DNA from: JADCCX01 sp031431475
GTDB lineage: Bacteria > Pseudomonadota > Alphaproteobacteria > Rhizobiales > Beijerinckiaceae
Length of the DNA stretch: 64,000 bases
Assembly (NCBI GenBank): GCA_031431475.1
Contig: JANPDL010000035.1
Coordinates: 1 to 64,000, forward strand
Reading direction: 5' to 3'
Shown here: positions 33,703-43,384 of the stretch, in pieces
Layout of the letters: each line of letters opens with the position of its first letter
Numbering within the stretch: position 1 is the stretch's first letter
The notes under the pieces: model-generated
The model's input: the letters and a program-made list of their open reading frames with translations, nothing else
Told to the model about the DNA's origin: nothing
Databases searched by the model: none
Translations under genes and position numbers: made by a program

Positions 33703-34881
33703 TTACCGCCCCCTCAGCGCCCGCAATATTTTCCCGCCCGGCCGCCCCGTCTGCGGCAGCCCCACGCGCGCTTCCTCGGCCTGGATCGCCGCGCGTGTCT
33801 TGGCCCCCACCGCGCCGTCCGGTTCGCCCACATCATGCCCGCGCGCGATCAGAAGGCGCTGCAGTTCACGCCGTTCCGCGCGTGATGTCGGCGGATCGTC
33901 GGTCGGCCAGTCCTGCTGTACGCCGGGGCGGCCTTTGAGGCGGTCCGATAGCAGCGAGATCGCGAGCGCGTAGCTGTCCGCGCCGTTGTAGCTGTAGGCT
34001 GCGTCATAGTTCTTGAACACGAGGAAGCCCGGTCCGCCGCGCGCAGGATAAACCAGCCCTGCGTTGCCGCCGCCGCTCAGCGCCGAACCATCCACCCTGG
34101 TGATGCCGCGCGCGGCCCAGGAGGACACCGGCGCGCGCGATGTGCGGCCCACGGCCCCGCTGTAGCCTGACGGCACTTTGACCTCATAGCCCCAGCTTGC
34201 GCCGGTCTGCCATCCGGCCTTGGCCATGAAATTCGCCGTGGAATGCAGTGCATCGGGGATAGAGCCCACGAGATCGCGCCTGCCGTCCCCGTCGCCGTCC
34301 ACTGCAAGACGCAGATAGGTCGTGGGGATGAACTGGGTATGGCCGAAGGCACCCGCCCATGAACCCATGAGCTGGTCCTGCCTGATATCACCGCGCTCGA
34401 TGATCTTGAGCGTCGCCAGCAATTCGCCCCGGAAGAAAGCATTGCGGCGCGGCCCCAGACAGGCTGCGGTGGAGAGCGCTTGCGGCAGGGACCACTTGCC
34501 CTTGACCTGCCCGTAGTTCGATTCCACGCCCCACACAGCCACGATGGTGTGCCGGTCCACGCCAAAGCGGCTTTCGGCGGCGGCCAGCGTCGATGCATGG
34601 CGCGACAGCAGGGTGCGCCCTTCCGCGACACGCTCGTCATCGACGAGGGCACCCAGATAATCCCAGATCGGAATCTTGAATTCAGGCTGGCTGTTCATCG
34701 CCTTGATGACATCCATATCGGGCTGGACACCCGACATGGCACGGTCGAATACCGCACCGGAAATGCCCTCGCCCAGCGCCTGCGAGCGCAAACCCGCCAC
34801 GCAGGATGAGAAATCAGCGTAAGCCGGGGTGGTTGCGGCAAGACCTGCAGCGAGAGAGAGGCAGCCGAACAATCGTTTCAT
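33703..34881 (-). CDS. Lytic murein transglycosylase, MltB type, with PG-binding domain
   Basis: A 392-residue exported enzyme cleaving peptidoglycan glycan strands. A signal peptide (MKRLFGCLSLAAGLAATTPAYA) is followed by the SLT-2/MltB catalytic domain with the catalytic glutamate in WGVESNYG near residue 113 and GSWAGAFGHTQFIP near 165. A C-terminal peptidoglycan-binding repeat (LQRLLIARGHDVGEPDGAVG) is at about 335-385. Start chosen at the signal peptide with GGAG ahead. Confidence 0.93.
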   Translation of the reverse strand: MKRLFGCLSLAAGLAATTPAYADFSSCVAGLRSQALGEGISGAVFDRAMSGVQPDMDVIKAMNSQPEFKIPIWDYLGALVDDERVAEGRTLLSRHASTLAAAESRFGVDRHTIVAVWGVESNYGQVKGKWSLPQALSTAACLGPRRNAFFRGELLATLKIIERGDIRQDQLMGSWAGAFGHTQFIPTTYLRLAVDGDGDGRRDLVGSIPDALHSTANFMAKAGWQTGASWGYEVKVPSGYSGAVGRTSRAPVSSWAARGITRVDGSALSGGGNAGLVYPARGGPGFLVFKNYDAAYSYNGADSYALAISLLSDRLKGRPGVQQDWPTDDPPTSRAERRELQRLLIARGHDVGEPDGAVGAKTRAAIQAEEARVGLPQTGRPGGKILRALRGR

Positions 34882-34960
34882 GGGGGCTCCGGATGGCGAA
34901 TCGCTATCCGGATGGTACCTGATCACGGCAAATGTTTGAATCGCCTTACAGAAAGCAGGA

Positions 34961-35695
34961 TCAGTCGCGCCAGATCCCGAGTTTCTGCTTGCGGGCAGCC
35001 GCTTCCGCCACAACCAACCGCTTCTCGCTGGCCTCGGCAGCACTGGCCCAGCCCTGACGGATCATCTGCTCCGCGATATCGGTCTCACCGACGCGACAGC
35101 GCCCCAGATCCGTACCATCCGTGGAGACACCAGCGCGATCACAGGCGACGGCCCGGCCTTTGACCAGAAGCTGGAGATAACTGCTGGCGCGGTCGAGACA
35201 GGGAACTGCCAGCCCGTCCAGCCGCTTGCAGATCCTGTCGTCCTGCGGCAGCGCCATTCCACTGAGACGCACAACCATGTCACCCGCCCGCAAAGTTGCG
35301 CCGTCGACAACATCAATGGCGGGATGCGCGCGAGGCGTCTCGATGGCTGATGCAGATTCGAAAGTGCTTGTGCGCGGAAGCAGGGCAGACGCAGTGCTGG
35401 TGATTTCGTGGCTGTATAATCTCTCGCTGCCAGGAACCCTGTCCACCGGCTTGAAGCTCACCATCTCGGGTTGGCTGACAAGTGGTGCACGGGGAGCGTG
35501 GGCTTCGGGAAGAGCCAGCCGCAGTTCAGGCCCTGCAAACAGCGCCAGGGTTACGATCCCTGCGAGTGCACTGACACGCAATGTTGCCTTGCGCTGCACG
35601 ACAGCATCACAGGCGCTCGCCGCCGTGATGCGCCATTGCCCGTTTTCGACGAACGCCCGCTTGATAAATGCAGACTGTGTGAATGGCTGGCTCAT
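34961..35695 (-). CDS. Membrane-anchored SNase-like protein, probably catalytically degenerate
   Basis: A 244-residue protein with a hydrophobic segment at about 42-62 (LRVSALAGIVTLALFAG) and a C-terminal thermonuclease-like domain from about 120. That domain reads VVDGATLRAGDMVVRLSGMALPQDD, where active nucleases have DGDTL and GIDAPE, so a metal-binding aspartate and neighbouring acids are replaced. DLGRCRVGETDIAEQMIRQGWA and AARKQKLGIW complete the fold. It likely binds without cutting. GGAGG precedes the start. Confidence 0.75.
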   Translation of the reverse strand: MSQPFTQSAFIKRAFVENGQWRITAASACDAVVQRKATLRVSALAGIVTLALFAGPELRLALPEAHAPRAPLVSQPEMVSFKPVDRVPGSERLYSHEITSTASALLPRTSTFESASAIETPRAHPAIDVVDGATLRAGDMVVRLSGMALPQDDRICKRLDGLAVPCLDRASSYLQLLVKGRAVACDRAGVSTDGTDLGRCRVGETDIAEQMIRQGWASAAEASEKRLVVAEAAARKQKLGIWRD

Positions 35696-35761
35696 GGCCT
35701 GACCCTCCGCCTTGTTGTGCGCAGGAGTGAACAGGACCTCACTGTAATGCCCGGTTTTTTC

Positions 35762-35783
35762 GATCATTCAAATTTGAATGATC
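35762..35783. promoter_or_regulatory. Perfect 22-bp palindrome upstream of the SNase-like gene
   Basis: Arms GATCATTCAAA (35762-35772) and TTTGAATGATC (35773-35783) with no spacer. Outer arms GCCCGG (35749-35754) and CCGGGC (35784-35789) could extend a cruciform with a T6C bulge. It is 67 bases before the minus-strand start. No T run follows in the minus direction, so an operator is more likely than a terminator. Confidence 0.6.
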
Positions 35784-35980
35784 CCGGGCAAGCCCGTCAG
35801 CAGCGTGAACAACCGGTATCCGAGGTCCTAACGCAGGGTAAATCCGACCGTGACATTTCGACATAGAAAATGAGATTTAACTCTTTCCGCAGGTTTCCCG
35901 GAACGTTTACCTCTCCATTGACCACTGCGGGCGCATCCTTGGGTCAGTCGCAAAAATAATGCGATACGAGGAGTGGCGTC

Positions 35981-36829
35981 ATGCGTGGACCAGCTGTGGT
36001 CATGGCCGGAATTGCGATGGTGGTGGGTGTGGGAACCGTCATCGGTGGCCGCTATTACATGGACCGCGCCAGCGTGCGTCCATCGCAGCCCGTCGCAGCG
36101 ACAACGATTACCAAGACAATCAACGCCACCACTGTTGTGGTCGCAGCCGGGCCGCTCCGTTTCGGAACCGAACTCAGCGCCAGTCACCTCAAGGAAGTGG
36201 CATGGCCAGCCGATGCCGTTCCGCCGGGATCGACTGCCACAGTCGCCGAATTCCTCAAGGCCGCCGAAAAGCGCGTCGTTCTCAACCCTATCGATGCAAA
36301 TGAGCCCGTGCTTGCAGCCAAGGTGACCGGCCCCGGCCAGCGCGCCACGCTGTCCGCGCTGATCGCGCCTGGCATGACGGCAGTCTCCATTCCGCTCAGC
36401 GAAACACAAGGCATTGCTGGTCTGGTGATGCCGGGTGATCGCGTCAATGTCATGCTGACGCGAACGCTGGACAAGGACGAGAGCTATATCGACACACTGC
36501 TTCAGAACGTGCGCGTGGTTGCGATCGATCAGGGGATGGACCAACGCAACGAAAAGCCCGCTGCCATCCGCTCTGCCACGCTTGAGGTGATGCCGCAGGA
36601 TGCCAAGCGTCTGGCGCTGGCCGGGGCAGTCGGCAGCCTTTCGCTCGCCCTCAAGAAAGCCGGAGAACAATCCGTAGGCGGGTCCGGGCGTCTGTCGATC
36701 AAGAACCTGCTGTCGCCATCGGACCCTGATTCAACCGCAAGCCATGGCCGCCGCACCAAAACGACGGTGTCGGTGACACGCAACGGCGAGACGAAAGATT
36801 ACAGCGTCGTCTCCGAAAAAGACCGCTGA
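35981..36829 (+). CDS. cpaB: Tad/Flp pilus assembly protein CpaB
   Basis: A 282-residue periplasmic, membrane-anchored protein (hydrophobic VVMAGIAMVVGVGTVIGGRYYM) with a SAF-type domain at about 45-110 (TTVVVAAGPLRFGTELSASH) and the RcpC-like part reading LSALIAPGMTAVSIPLSETQ and LVMPGDRVNVMLTR. CpaB/RcpC works with the secretin. Starts a pilus gene run, with GAGGAG before the ATG. The 150 bases ahead hold the promoter; no pilin gene is present there. Confidence 0.93.
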   Translation: MRGPAVVMAGIAMVVGVGTVIGGRYYMDRASVRPSQPVAATTITKTINATTVVVAAGPLRFGTELSASHLKEVAWPADAVPPGSTATVAEFLKAAEKRVVLNPIDANEPVLAAKVTGPGQRATLSALIAPGMTAVSIPLSETQGIAGLVMPGDRVNVMLTRTLDKDESYIDTLLQNVRVVAIDQGMDQRNEKPAAIRSATLEVMPQDAKRLALAGAVGSLSLALKKAGEQSVGGSGRLSIKNLLSPSDPDSTASHGRRTKTTVSVTRNGETKDYSVVSEKDR

Positions 36830-36852
36830 GACAGACAATGGCCGGGGAATCC

Positions 36853-38316
36853 ATGATCATGAGCAGAATTTTCAAGGCAGCATTGCTGGGATCGGCCCTG
36901 CTGACCGCTGTCATTCCAGCTTTCACGCCGAGCGCACAGGCGCAGACCCGCCAGATCAGGCTGGCCGGAACGCCCGCCAGCATCAAGGTGGTGCATCGCA
37001 CCTCGCAGACCGTGCGCACCGATCAGGGCTTCACCGACATCGTCGTGGGTGATCCCGACATCGCCGATGCTGTCCCGCTCACGGACCGCTCGGTCTATAT
37101 CCTCGGCAAGAAAATCGGCGTGACCAGCGTCTCGCTCTATGACGCGGACAAGAAACTGGTCGGCGTCCTCGAAATCGACGTGACGCAGAATGCACCGCGC
37201 GCTGCAGAAGAAATCCGCCGCTCCGGCGATGGCAACATCCGGGCTGGCACGCAGGCTGGCGGCATCATACTCAACGGCGAGGCCCGCGATGCGGTTGCCG
37301 CTGACCGCGCCGCACGCATTGCCAGCAGCCATGGCGGCACTGTCATCAACCAGATGCGAGTCAGAGGCCCGCAGCAGGTGATGCTTGAGGTGCGCTTTAT
37401 CGAGATTTCCCGCAGTGCGGGCCGCGACCTTGGTGTTCGCCTTCAGGCCAACGGTACCAGCGGCGCCATCAGCGGTGGCAAGAGCGGCAATGGCCAGATC
37501 GGCGTGCTGGGATTTGCGGGAGCCGCGAGCGCGCTGGTCAATCCGGCCGGCGGCGCTCCTTTCGGCACGCTGCTGGCGCAGATGGTGCGTGGCGGTACCA
37601 ACATCGATGTGCTGATCCAGGCTCTCGAAGAGCAGGGTGTGGCACGCCGTCTTGCCGAACCTAACCTTGTCACCATGTCTGGCGAGAAAGCCAGCTTTCT
37701 TGCAGGCGGAGAACTGCCCATTCCCGTGGCGCAGACAAACAACGTCACCACAATCGAGTACAAGAAATTCGGCGTCGGCCTGACGTTCACACCGACAGTG
37801 CTGAACGGCAGCATGATTAATCTCAGGATCGAGCCTGAGGTCAGCCAGGTTGACGAGAGCAGCGGCTCCTTCAAGACCGGCTCGATCACCATCCCGCGCA
37901 TCATCGTCAGCCGCGCCTCGACTGTCGTCGAGCTGAAGAGCGGACAGAGCTTTGCCATCGCGGGCCTGTTGCAGAACACCAGCACGACGACAACCGAGCA
38001 ACTCCCATGGCTGGGCGATATCCCGGTTCTGGGCACATTGTTCCGCTCGCGCAGCTTCCAGCAGCGGGAAACCGAGTTGGCCATTATCGTGACGCCGCAT
38101 TTGGTCCAGCCCGTGCGCCCGGGCCAGAAATTGCGGACACCGCTCGATAACCAGCGCCCCGGCAATGATGTCGACCAGTTCCTGCTCGGCCAAACCGAAG
38201 TTCCGCGTGACGGCACCAGCAGGGTTGCTCCATTCTCACCTGTTGCCAACGCTGCCAGAAGTGCCGGGCAAGGCCATATCCTTGATATTACAGGAGCTTC
38301 CAATGGTCGCCGCTGA
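36853..38316 (+). CDS. cpaC: Tad/Flp pilus secretin CpaC
   Basis: A 487-residue outer-membrane secretin (RcpA family). Signal peptide, then the pilus/BON-type N-domain (FTDIVVGDPDIADAVPLTDRS), and the secretin core with VMLEVRFIEISRSAGRDLG near residue 175, LAEPNLVTMSGEKASFLAGG near 270, and ELAIIVTPHLVQPV near 415. Start 36853 fits GGGGAA upstream; 36838 is also in frame. Its 3' end overlaps the next small gene by 14 bases. Confidence 0.94.
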   Translation: MIMSRIFKAALLGSALLTAVIPAFTPSAQAQTRQIRLAGTPASIKVVHRTSQTVRTDQGFTDIVVGDPDIADAVPLTDRSVYILGKKIGVTSVSLYDADKKLVGVLEIDVTQNAPRAAEEIRRSGDGNIRAGTQAGGIILNGEARDAVAADRAARIASSHGGTVINQMRVRGPQQVMLEVRFIEISRSAGRDLGVRLQANGTSGAISGGKSGNGQIGVLGFAGAASALVNPAGGAPFGTLLAQMVRGGTNIDVLIQALEEQGVARRLAEPNLVTMSGEKASFLAGGELPIPVAQTNNVTTIEYKKFGVGLTFTPTVLNGSMINLRIEPEVSQVDESSGSFKTGSITIPRIIVSRASTVVELKSGQSFAIAGLLQNTSTTTTEQLPWLGDIPVLGTLFRSRSFQQRETELAIIVTPHLVQPVRPGQKLRTPLDNQRPGNDVDQFLLGQTEVPRDGTSRVAPFSPVANAARSAGQGHILDITGASNGRR

Positions 38317-38623
38317 CACCATGCGCGCCTTGCTCGCCGCTACCGTGCTGATTCTGGCGGGGTGTGAGCACGACCGCTACCTCGACCGCCGCGATTCCGT
38401 GACCTTTGGCGCGGGAAATGCCATCGCGGCGAACAAGGTGATCCAGATCATCGATCCCTGGCCGCAAGATGCACGCACCGTCACCCATGGCATGAGTGGC
38501 GAACAGGCCGTGGCCGCGATGGAGAAACTTCGCCGTCGGACAGCCGGTCCGCAACCATCGGGTGCACCTCAACCCACGACACTGGCTCCCACGACGACCA
38601 CCACCACAACGCCTGCCCCCTGA
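38303..38623 (+). CDS. Small Tad-locus lipoprotein in the CpaD position
   Basis: A 106-residue lipoprotein with lipobox LILAGC at about residue 16-21. The mature core YLDRRDSVTFGAGNAIAANK and VIQIIDPWPQDART matches small lipoproteins found in rhizobial Tad clusters; it is far shorter than true CpaD (about 230 residues) and lacks its C-terminal motif. A Pro/Thr tail (APQPTTLAPTTTTTTT) ends it. It probably supports the secretin. AGGAG precedes the start. Confidence 0.75.
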   Translation: MVAADTMRALLAATVLILAGCEHDRYLDRRDSVTFGAGNAIAANKVIQIIDPWPQDARTVTHGMSGEQAVAAMEKLRRRTAGPQPSGAPQPTTLAPTTTTTTTPAP

Positions 38624-38646
38624 ACTCCATACGAAAGCCCAAAATC

Positions 38647-39804
38647 ATGTTTGCCGCCAGACCACCGAGCAACGAACGCGAAGGCGAGATTGTCCTGATC
38701 TCGTCCGATGCCGCGTTTGTCGAGGCTGTCAAAGGGGTATTCGGTGCCAACGGCCGCCTCAAGATAAGGGTCGGACGTCATGTCGGCGATGACCAGATCG
38801 ATCTTTCCTCCGCACGCATCGTGATCGCGGATCTGGATGCGCGGAACCGGGATGATCTTGTGGCCTTGCAGGCCCTGATGGGGCGCCTCGCTGGCAAGGC
38901 ACCGGTGGTGGTGGTCACAGAGGCTTTCGACGAAGCCGTGGCTCGCTGGCTGATCCAGATCCGCGTGGCGGATTTCCTGCGCAAGCCCGTCGATCCGGTC
39001 GAGCTCGCCCGAAGCTGCGTCAAGGCCATGCAGGCCGAGGCTGTGCCAGGCACTGCAAAAGAAGCCCAGATTCTGACCTTCCTGCCCGCCGCAGGCGGCG
39101 TCGGAGCCACGACGCTGGCGATCCAGACCGCCCTCACAATGCTGGCGGGCAAGGACAAGGTCAGCGCCTGTCTCGTTGATCTCGATTTCCAGAACGGGTC
39201 TTGCGCCTTCCATCTCGATGTAGAGCCATTGCTCGATCTCGATGCCATCGGGCCCAATCCGCAAAGGCTGGATGCGCAGTTGCTGGAGGTCATGCTGGCA
39301 CCGCATCCGTCAGGTATGATGGTGCTGAGCGCTCCCAATCGCCCCGCTGAAACCCGCATTCCTGCCGCTGCGCTGGTCATGCGGCTGCTGGACCTGGCTG
39401 CTGCGCGCTTTGATTATGTCGTGATCGATCTCCCCCGTACATGGTTCGACTGGTCCGATGCTGTGCTCTCGGGCTCGAACAAAATCTTCGTCGTCACGGA
39501 GACCACCGTTCCCGGGCTCAAGCTCGCCTCCAATCTGGCCAATGCCATGGTGGCCAAGCTTGGACCTGAAGTGAAGCCGCGCGTTATCGTCAACCGCTTC
39601 GAGCAGAAAATGTTCGGCTCGGGCCTTAAGCGCGCCGATCTGGAAGCAACCCTCAAAGAGAAGTTCGCGGGTACCGTCAGCAACAACTATCGTCTCGTGC
39701 GCGAGGCCATCGACCGTGGCGTTCCACTGGATGCCATCGAGAAGGGCAGCAATGTCGCCATGGACCTGCGCAAGGTGGTCGTCGCTGCAGTGGAGGCCGG
39801 ATGA
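38647..39804 (+). CDS. cpaE: Tad/Flp pilus assembly ATPase CpaE
   Basis: A 385-residue protein with an atypical receiver-like N-terminal domain (residues 15-125) and a MinD/ParA-type ATPase domain. The deviant P loop is AAGGVGATTLA near residue 150. It localises the pilus machine. Overlaps cpaF by ATGA. Confidence 0.92.
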   Translation: MFAARPPSNEREGEIVLISSDAAFVEAVKGVFGANGRLKIRVGRHVGDDQIDLSSARIVIADLDARNRDDLVALQALMGRLAGKAPVVVVTEAFDEAVARWLIQIRVADFLRKPVDPVELARSCVKAMQAEAVPGTAKEAQILTFLPAAGGVGATTLAIQTALTMLAGKDKVSACLVDLDFQNGSCAFHLDVEPLLDLDAIGPNPQRLDAQLLEVMLAPHPSGMMVLSAPNRPAETRIPAAALVMRLLDLAAARFDYVVIDLPRTWFDWSDAVLSGSNKIFVVTETTVPGLKLASNLANAMVAKLGPEVKPRVIVNRFEQKMFGSGLKRADLEATLKEKFAGTVSNNYRLVREAIDRGVPLDAIEKGSNVAMDLRKVVVAAVEAG

Positions 39805-41426
39805 GCGGCCGTTTTTCCCAGCTTATGTCGCGGTTCGCGCTGCCGCCAGGCTCCGCAGAGATCGAGATCCTGCCGCCGCCACCGATTCCGGCTCCGCCAG
39901 CGGTGTCCGTGCCTGCGTCGGCGGATTGCGTGGATCCGCCCGTGCCGATGCCGCTCACAACCGAGGTCGAGACACTGGATTTCGGCCCTGCCATGTTCGC
40001 CGAACCCGGCGAGGGCAATATAGAAGAAGCCCCGCTTGAGGCTCCTGTGCCGCCCGCATCAGCGCCACCTCCGCCACCACCACCTGCGACAGCGGTTCCC
40101 GCGACGGCATCCGTTGCGGCAACAGCCGCCATGCCAGAGGCCAATCTTCTCGCCAGCGAAAAATTCATGGACGCCAAGGTGCGCCTGCACCGCAAGCTTA
40201 TCGAGGAGGTCAATCTCCAGACGCTGGAAAAGCTCCCGCCGGAGGAAGCCAAACGCCAGATCTTCGGCATGGTGCAGCACTATGTGGTCAGCGAGCGCCT
40301 GGCACTGAACAGCGCGGAGCTCAGCGCCTTCGTTGGCGAAATCATCGACGAGATGACCGGGCTTGGGCCGCTGGAGCCCCTGCTCAAGGACGATACAATC
40401 GCCGATATCCTGATCAATGGACCCGACGTTGTCTATATTGAGCGGCGCGGCAAGATGGAACGGACCAATATCCGCTTCCGTGATGACGCCCACCTCATGC
40501 GCATCGTCAACAAGATCGTTTCCGCCGTGGGCCGACGCGTCGATGAAAGCCAGCCTTTGTGTGATGCACGCCTGCTTGATGGCTCGCGCGTCAACGTGGC
40601 GGTCAAGCCGATTGCCGTTGATGGCGCGCTCGTGTCGATCCGCAAGTTTTCCAAGAGCAAGCTGTCGCTGAGCAAACTGGTCGAGGTCGGTGCCATGCGC
40701 CAGCAGATGTTCGAGCTTCTCTCGAATGCCGCACGCTGCAAGACAACGATCATCATCTCGGGTGGCACCGGCTCTGGCAAAACCACGATGTTGAATGCGC
40801 TCTCGGCCTTCATCCCGGAGGACGAGCGGCTCATCACCATCGAGGATGCGGCCGAACTGCAATTACAACAGCCGCATGTGGCGCGCATGGAAACGCGACC
40901 TCCCAATCTTGAGGGCAAGGGCGAGATCAAGCAGCGTGACCTGATCAAGAACGCACTGCGCATGCGCCCGGATCGCGTCATTCTTGGCGAGTGCCGCGGG
41001 GAGGAAGCCTTCGACATGCTGCAGGCCATGAACACGGGCCATGAGGGCTCGATGGCGACAGTCCATGCCAACAATCCGCGTGAGGCGGTTTCCCGTCTCG
41101 AACAGATGATCGGCATGGCCGGCTTGCCGATGTCACAGACCTCGATCCGCAGCCAGATAGCGGCTGCGATCCGCCTTATCGTGCAACTCCAGCGCATGTC
41201 GGATGGCAAGCGTCGTGTGACATCCATTGCCGAGATCACCGGCATGGAAGGCGACATCCTGCAGATGCAGGAAATCTTCAAATTCGTGCGTCTGCGCACC
41301 GATGCAGATGGTTCGATCCACGGCCACTATGAAGCCACCGGAGTACGCCCGCGTTTCCTCACCGATCTTGCGGCCAAGGGCGTACAGATCCCCGGCCATT
41401 ACTTCGATCCGGGAAAGCCGCTGTGA
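39801..41426 (+). CDS. cpaF: Tad/Flp pilus secretion ATPase CpaF
   Basis: A 541-residue hexameric GSPII_E-type ATPase powering extension and retraction. A proline/alanine-rich disordered N-terminus (residues 10-110, with PPPPPPATAV) precedes the N-domain. Walker A is GGTGSGKTT near residue 320, the Asp box and Walker B follow (RMRPDRVILGECRGEEAFDM), and the His box TGHEGSMATVHA near 415. Longer than average because of the tail. Overlaps both neighbours by 4 bases. Confidence 0.96.
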   Translation: MSGRFSQLMSRFALPPGSAEIEILPPPPIPAPPAVSVPASADCVDPPVPMPLTTEVETLDFGPAMFAEPGEGNIEEAPLEAPVPPASAPPPPPPPATAVPATASVAATAAMPEANLLASEKFMDAKVRLHRKLIEEVNLQTLEKLPPEEAKRQIFGMVQHYVVSERLALNSAELSAFVGEIIDEMTGLGPLEPLLKDDTIADILINGPDVVYIERRGKMERTNIRFRDDAHLMRIVNKIVSAVGRRVDESQPLCDARLLDGSRVNVAVKPIAVDGALVSIRKFSKSKLSLSKLVEVGAMRQQMFELLSNAARCKTTIIISGGTGSGKTTMLNALSAFIPEDERLITIEDAAELQLQQPHVARMETRPPNLEGKGEIKQRDLIKNALRMRPDRVILGECRGEEAFDMLQAMNTGHEGSMATVHANNPREAVSRLEQMIGMAGLPMSQTSIRSQIAAAIRLIVQLQRMSDGKRRVTSIAEITGMEGDILQMQEIFKFVRLRTDADGSIHGHYEATGVRPRFLTDLAAKGVQIPGHYFDPGKPL

Positions 41427-42397
41427 CCACAATTTTCAACGAACTCCCGGAGTACTGGCCCCTGCTGATCGGAGCGGCGCTGTTCGCTGTCCTGATCGCG
41501 GAATCGGCCTATGCCCTGTTCTTTGATGCTCGGCGGTACCGCGAGAATGTCAACCGTCGGCTGCAGATCCAGAAAGACACCATCAACCGGGAAGAGGCAC
41601 TGCTGCAGATCAAACGCGAGCGCGGCATCCGTGACGATGGCGAGGCTGGTATTACAAGTGCCCTCGCGAAGCTCATCGCGCAATCCGGGGTGCGCATCGG
41701 CCTGCGCAAGGTCGGCATGCTCTGGGCATTCAGCGCACTTATAGGATTGGTCATTCCCGTTGTCCTGGACAGGGGCGACCCTGAATTTCTTCTCGGCGGG
41801 TTTCTGGCTGGCGGCGTTTTGCCGCTTCTCGTGCTCAAGTTTCTGAGGGCCCGGCGCATCATGCGCTTTTCCGAGCAGTTACCGGACGCGATCGACGTGA
41901 TCGTCCGCAGCCTGAAAGCAGGCCATCCCGTCCAGACCGCAATCGGTCTTGTCGCGCGTGAGATGCCAGATCCCGTTGGCAGCGAGTTCGGCATGGTGAC
42001 GGATGAACTTTCGTTCGGCCTTGAACTTGAAGGTGCCCTGCGCAATCTGGCGAAGCGGGTCGGCCAGGATGATCTTCCCCTGTTTGTCACCTCTGTCTCT
42101 ATCCAGAGCGGCACGGGGGGGAATCTTGCCGCTATCCTTGAAGGCCTAACGAAGCTGATCCGTGACCGGTTCAAGATGCGTCGCAAGATCAAGGCGCTGT
42201 CATCGGAAGCCCGCTTTTCGGCCAATGCCCTGACCGCGCTGCCGGTTGCCATCTATTTCATGGTGCAAATGGCAGATCCCACTTTCTTCGATGCCACCAA
42301 GGGACAACCGGAAACGCAGATGGTTTTCATCGGCAGTCTCTGCTGGATGGCCATCGGAATGCTGATCATGCGCAAGCTTGTCAACATGAAGATCTGA
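41423..42397 (+). CDS. tadB: Tad/Flp pilus inner-membrane protein TadB
   Basis: A 324-residue polytopic protein starting at GTG overlapping the cpaF stop. GSPII_F domain at about 155-285 with DAIDVIVRSLKAGHPVQTAI; hydrophobic segments near 15-35, 95-140 and 290-320. With TadC it forms the platform on which CpaF acts. Confidence 0.93.
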   Translation: MTTIFNELPEYWPLLIGAALFAVLIAESAYALFFDARRYRENVNRRLQIQKDTINREEALLQIKRERGIRDDGEAGITSALAKLIAQSGVRIGLRKVGMLWAFSALIGLVIPVVLDRGDPEFLLGGFLAGGVLPLLVLKFLRARRIMRFSEQLPDAIDVIVRSLKAGHPVQTAIGLVAREMPDPVGSEFGMVTDELSFGLELEGALRNLAKRVGQDDLPLFVTSVSIQSGTGGNLAAILEGLTKLIRDRFKMRRKIKALSSEARFSANALTALPVAIYFMVQMADPTFFDATKGQPETQMVFIGSLCWMAIGMLIMRKLVNMKI

Positions 42398-42407
42398 CAG
42401 GGCAATC

Positions 42408-43373
42408 ATGGAAACGATCTTCGACATCATCGACTTCGTCATTGCAGACCCAATGACACTGCTGATCGCATTTGTATCTGCGGTGGCATTGGGCGCGTGC
42501 GTGGTGGCCGGATACTGGCTCTTGGCGCGGTCTGACGTCAAGCGGCGTACTGTGCGCCTGAATGCGGAAGGTGCCATGAACGCGAGTGGCAACAGCGTCC
42601 CGCCGGACCTTTCCCACAGGACAACCCTGGCACAGCTCTCGCAGTCGATTGACTGCCTTTTCGGTGAAGGAGACCAGGCCGCGAGCAAAATTCTTCGCAA
42701 GCAGATGATCCAGGCGGGCTATTACAGTCCGGGAGCACCAGCGGCCTTTCTGACGATCCGCGTTGGCGCGATGCTGGGGCTAGCTGTGTTTGGCTTTACC
42801 CTTGGGCTCTTTCTAGAAGACGAGACCACTGCGGTCTACATCAAACTCGTCGGCGGAGCCGGACTGGGCTATTTCCTGCCGCCCATCCTGCTTGATCGCA
42901 TCATCAGCAAACGCAAGGATGAACATCGCAGCGGGTTTCCTGATTTTCTCGATCTGATGATCGTTTGCTGCGAAGCCGGGCTCAGCATGGAAGCCGCCAT
43001 CAACCGGGTTTGCCGCGAAATGGCTGATGCCTATCCGTCGCTTTCTGCCAATCTTTACTTTGCCACCCTTGAAATTCGGGCGGGGCGAAGCACGAGCGAT
43101 GCGTTGCTGAACCTTTCAGAACGTCTGGGACTTGAAGAGGCCCGCACCTTCGCGACACTGCTGCAGCAATCAGCGGAGCTCGGTTCGAGCCTCGTTGACT
43201 CACTCAAGATCTACAGTGACGAAATGCGCAACAAGCGCATGATGCGCGCCGAGGAGAAAGCGACATCCTTGCCATCGAAGATGGTCGTACCGATGATCAT
43301 CTTCATCTTTCCCATATTGTTCATCATTTTGTTGTTTCCTGCTTACATGAAGGTCAAGGCGACCGGGATCTGA
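42408..43373 (+). CDS. tadC: Tad/Flp pilus inner-membrane protein TadC
   Basis: A 321-residue protein homologous in layout to TadB, with GSPII_F region FPDFLDLMIVCCEAGLSMEA near residue 182 and ETAIN-type helices. Hydrophobic ends at about 12-40, 105-155 and 290-315. Its TGA overlaps the next gene's possible ATG. Confidence 0.93.
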   Translation: METIFDIIDFVIADPMTLLIAFVSAVALGACVVAGYWLLARSDVKRRTVRLNAEGAMNASGNSVPPDLSHRTTLAQLSQSIDCLFGEGDQAASKILRKQMIQAGYYSPGAPAAFLTIRVGAMLGLAVFGFTLGLFLEDETTAVYIKLVGGAGLGYFLPPILLDRIISKRKDEHRSGFPDFLDLMIVCCEAGLSMEAAINRVCREMADAYPSLSANLYFATLEIRAGRSTSDALLNLSERLGLEEARTFATLLQQSAELGSSLVDSLKIYSDEMRNKRMMRAEEKATSLPSKMVVPMIIFIFPILFIILLFPAYMKVKATGI

Positions 43374-43384
43374 TGGGGCAATCG

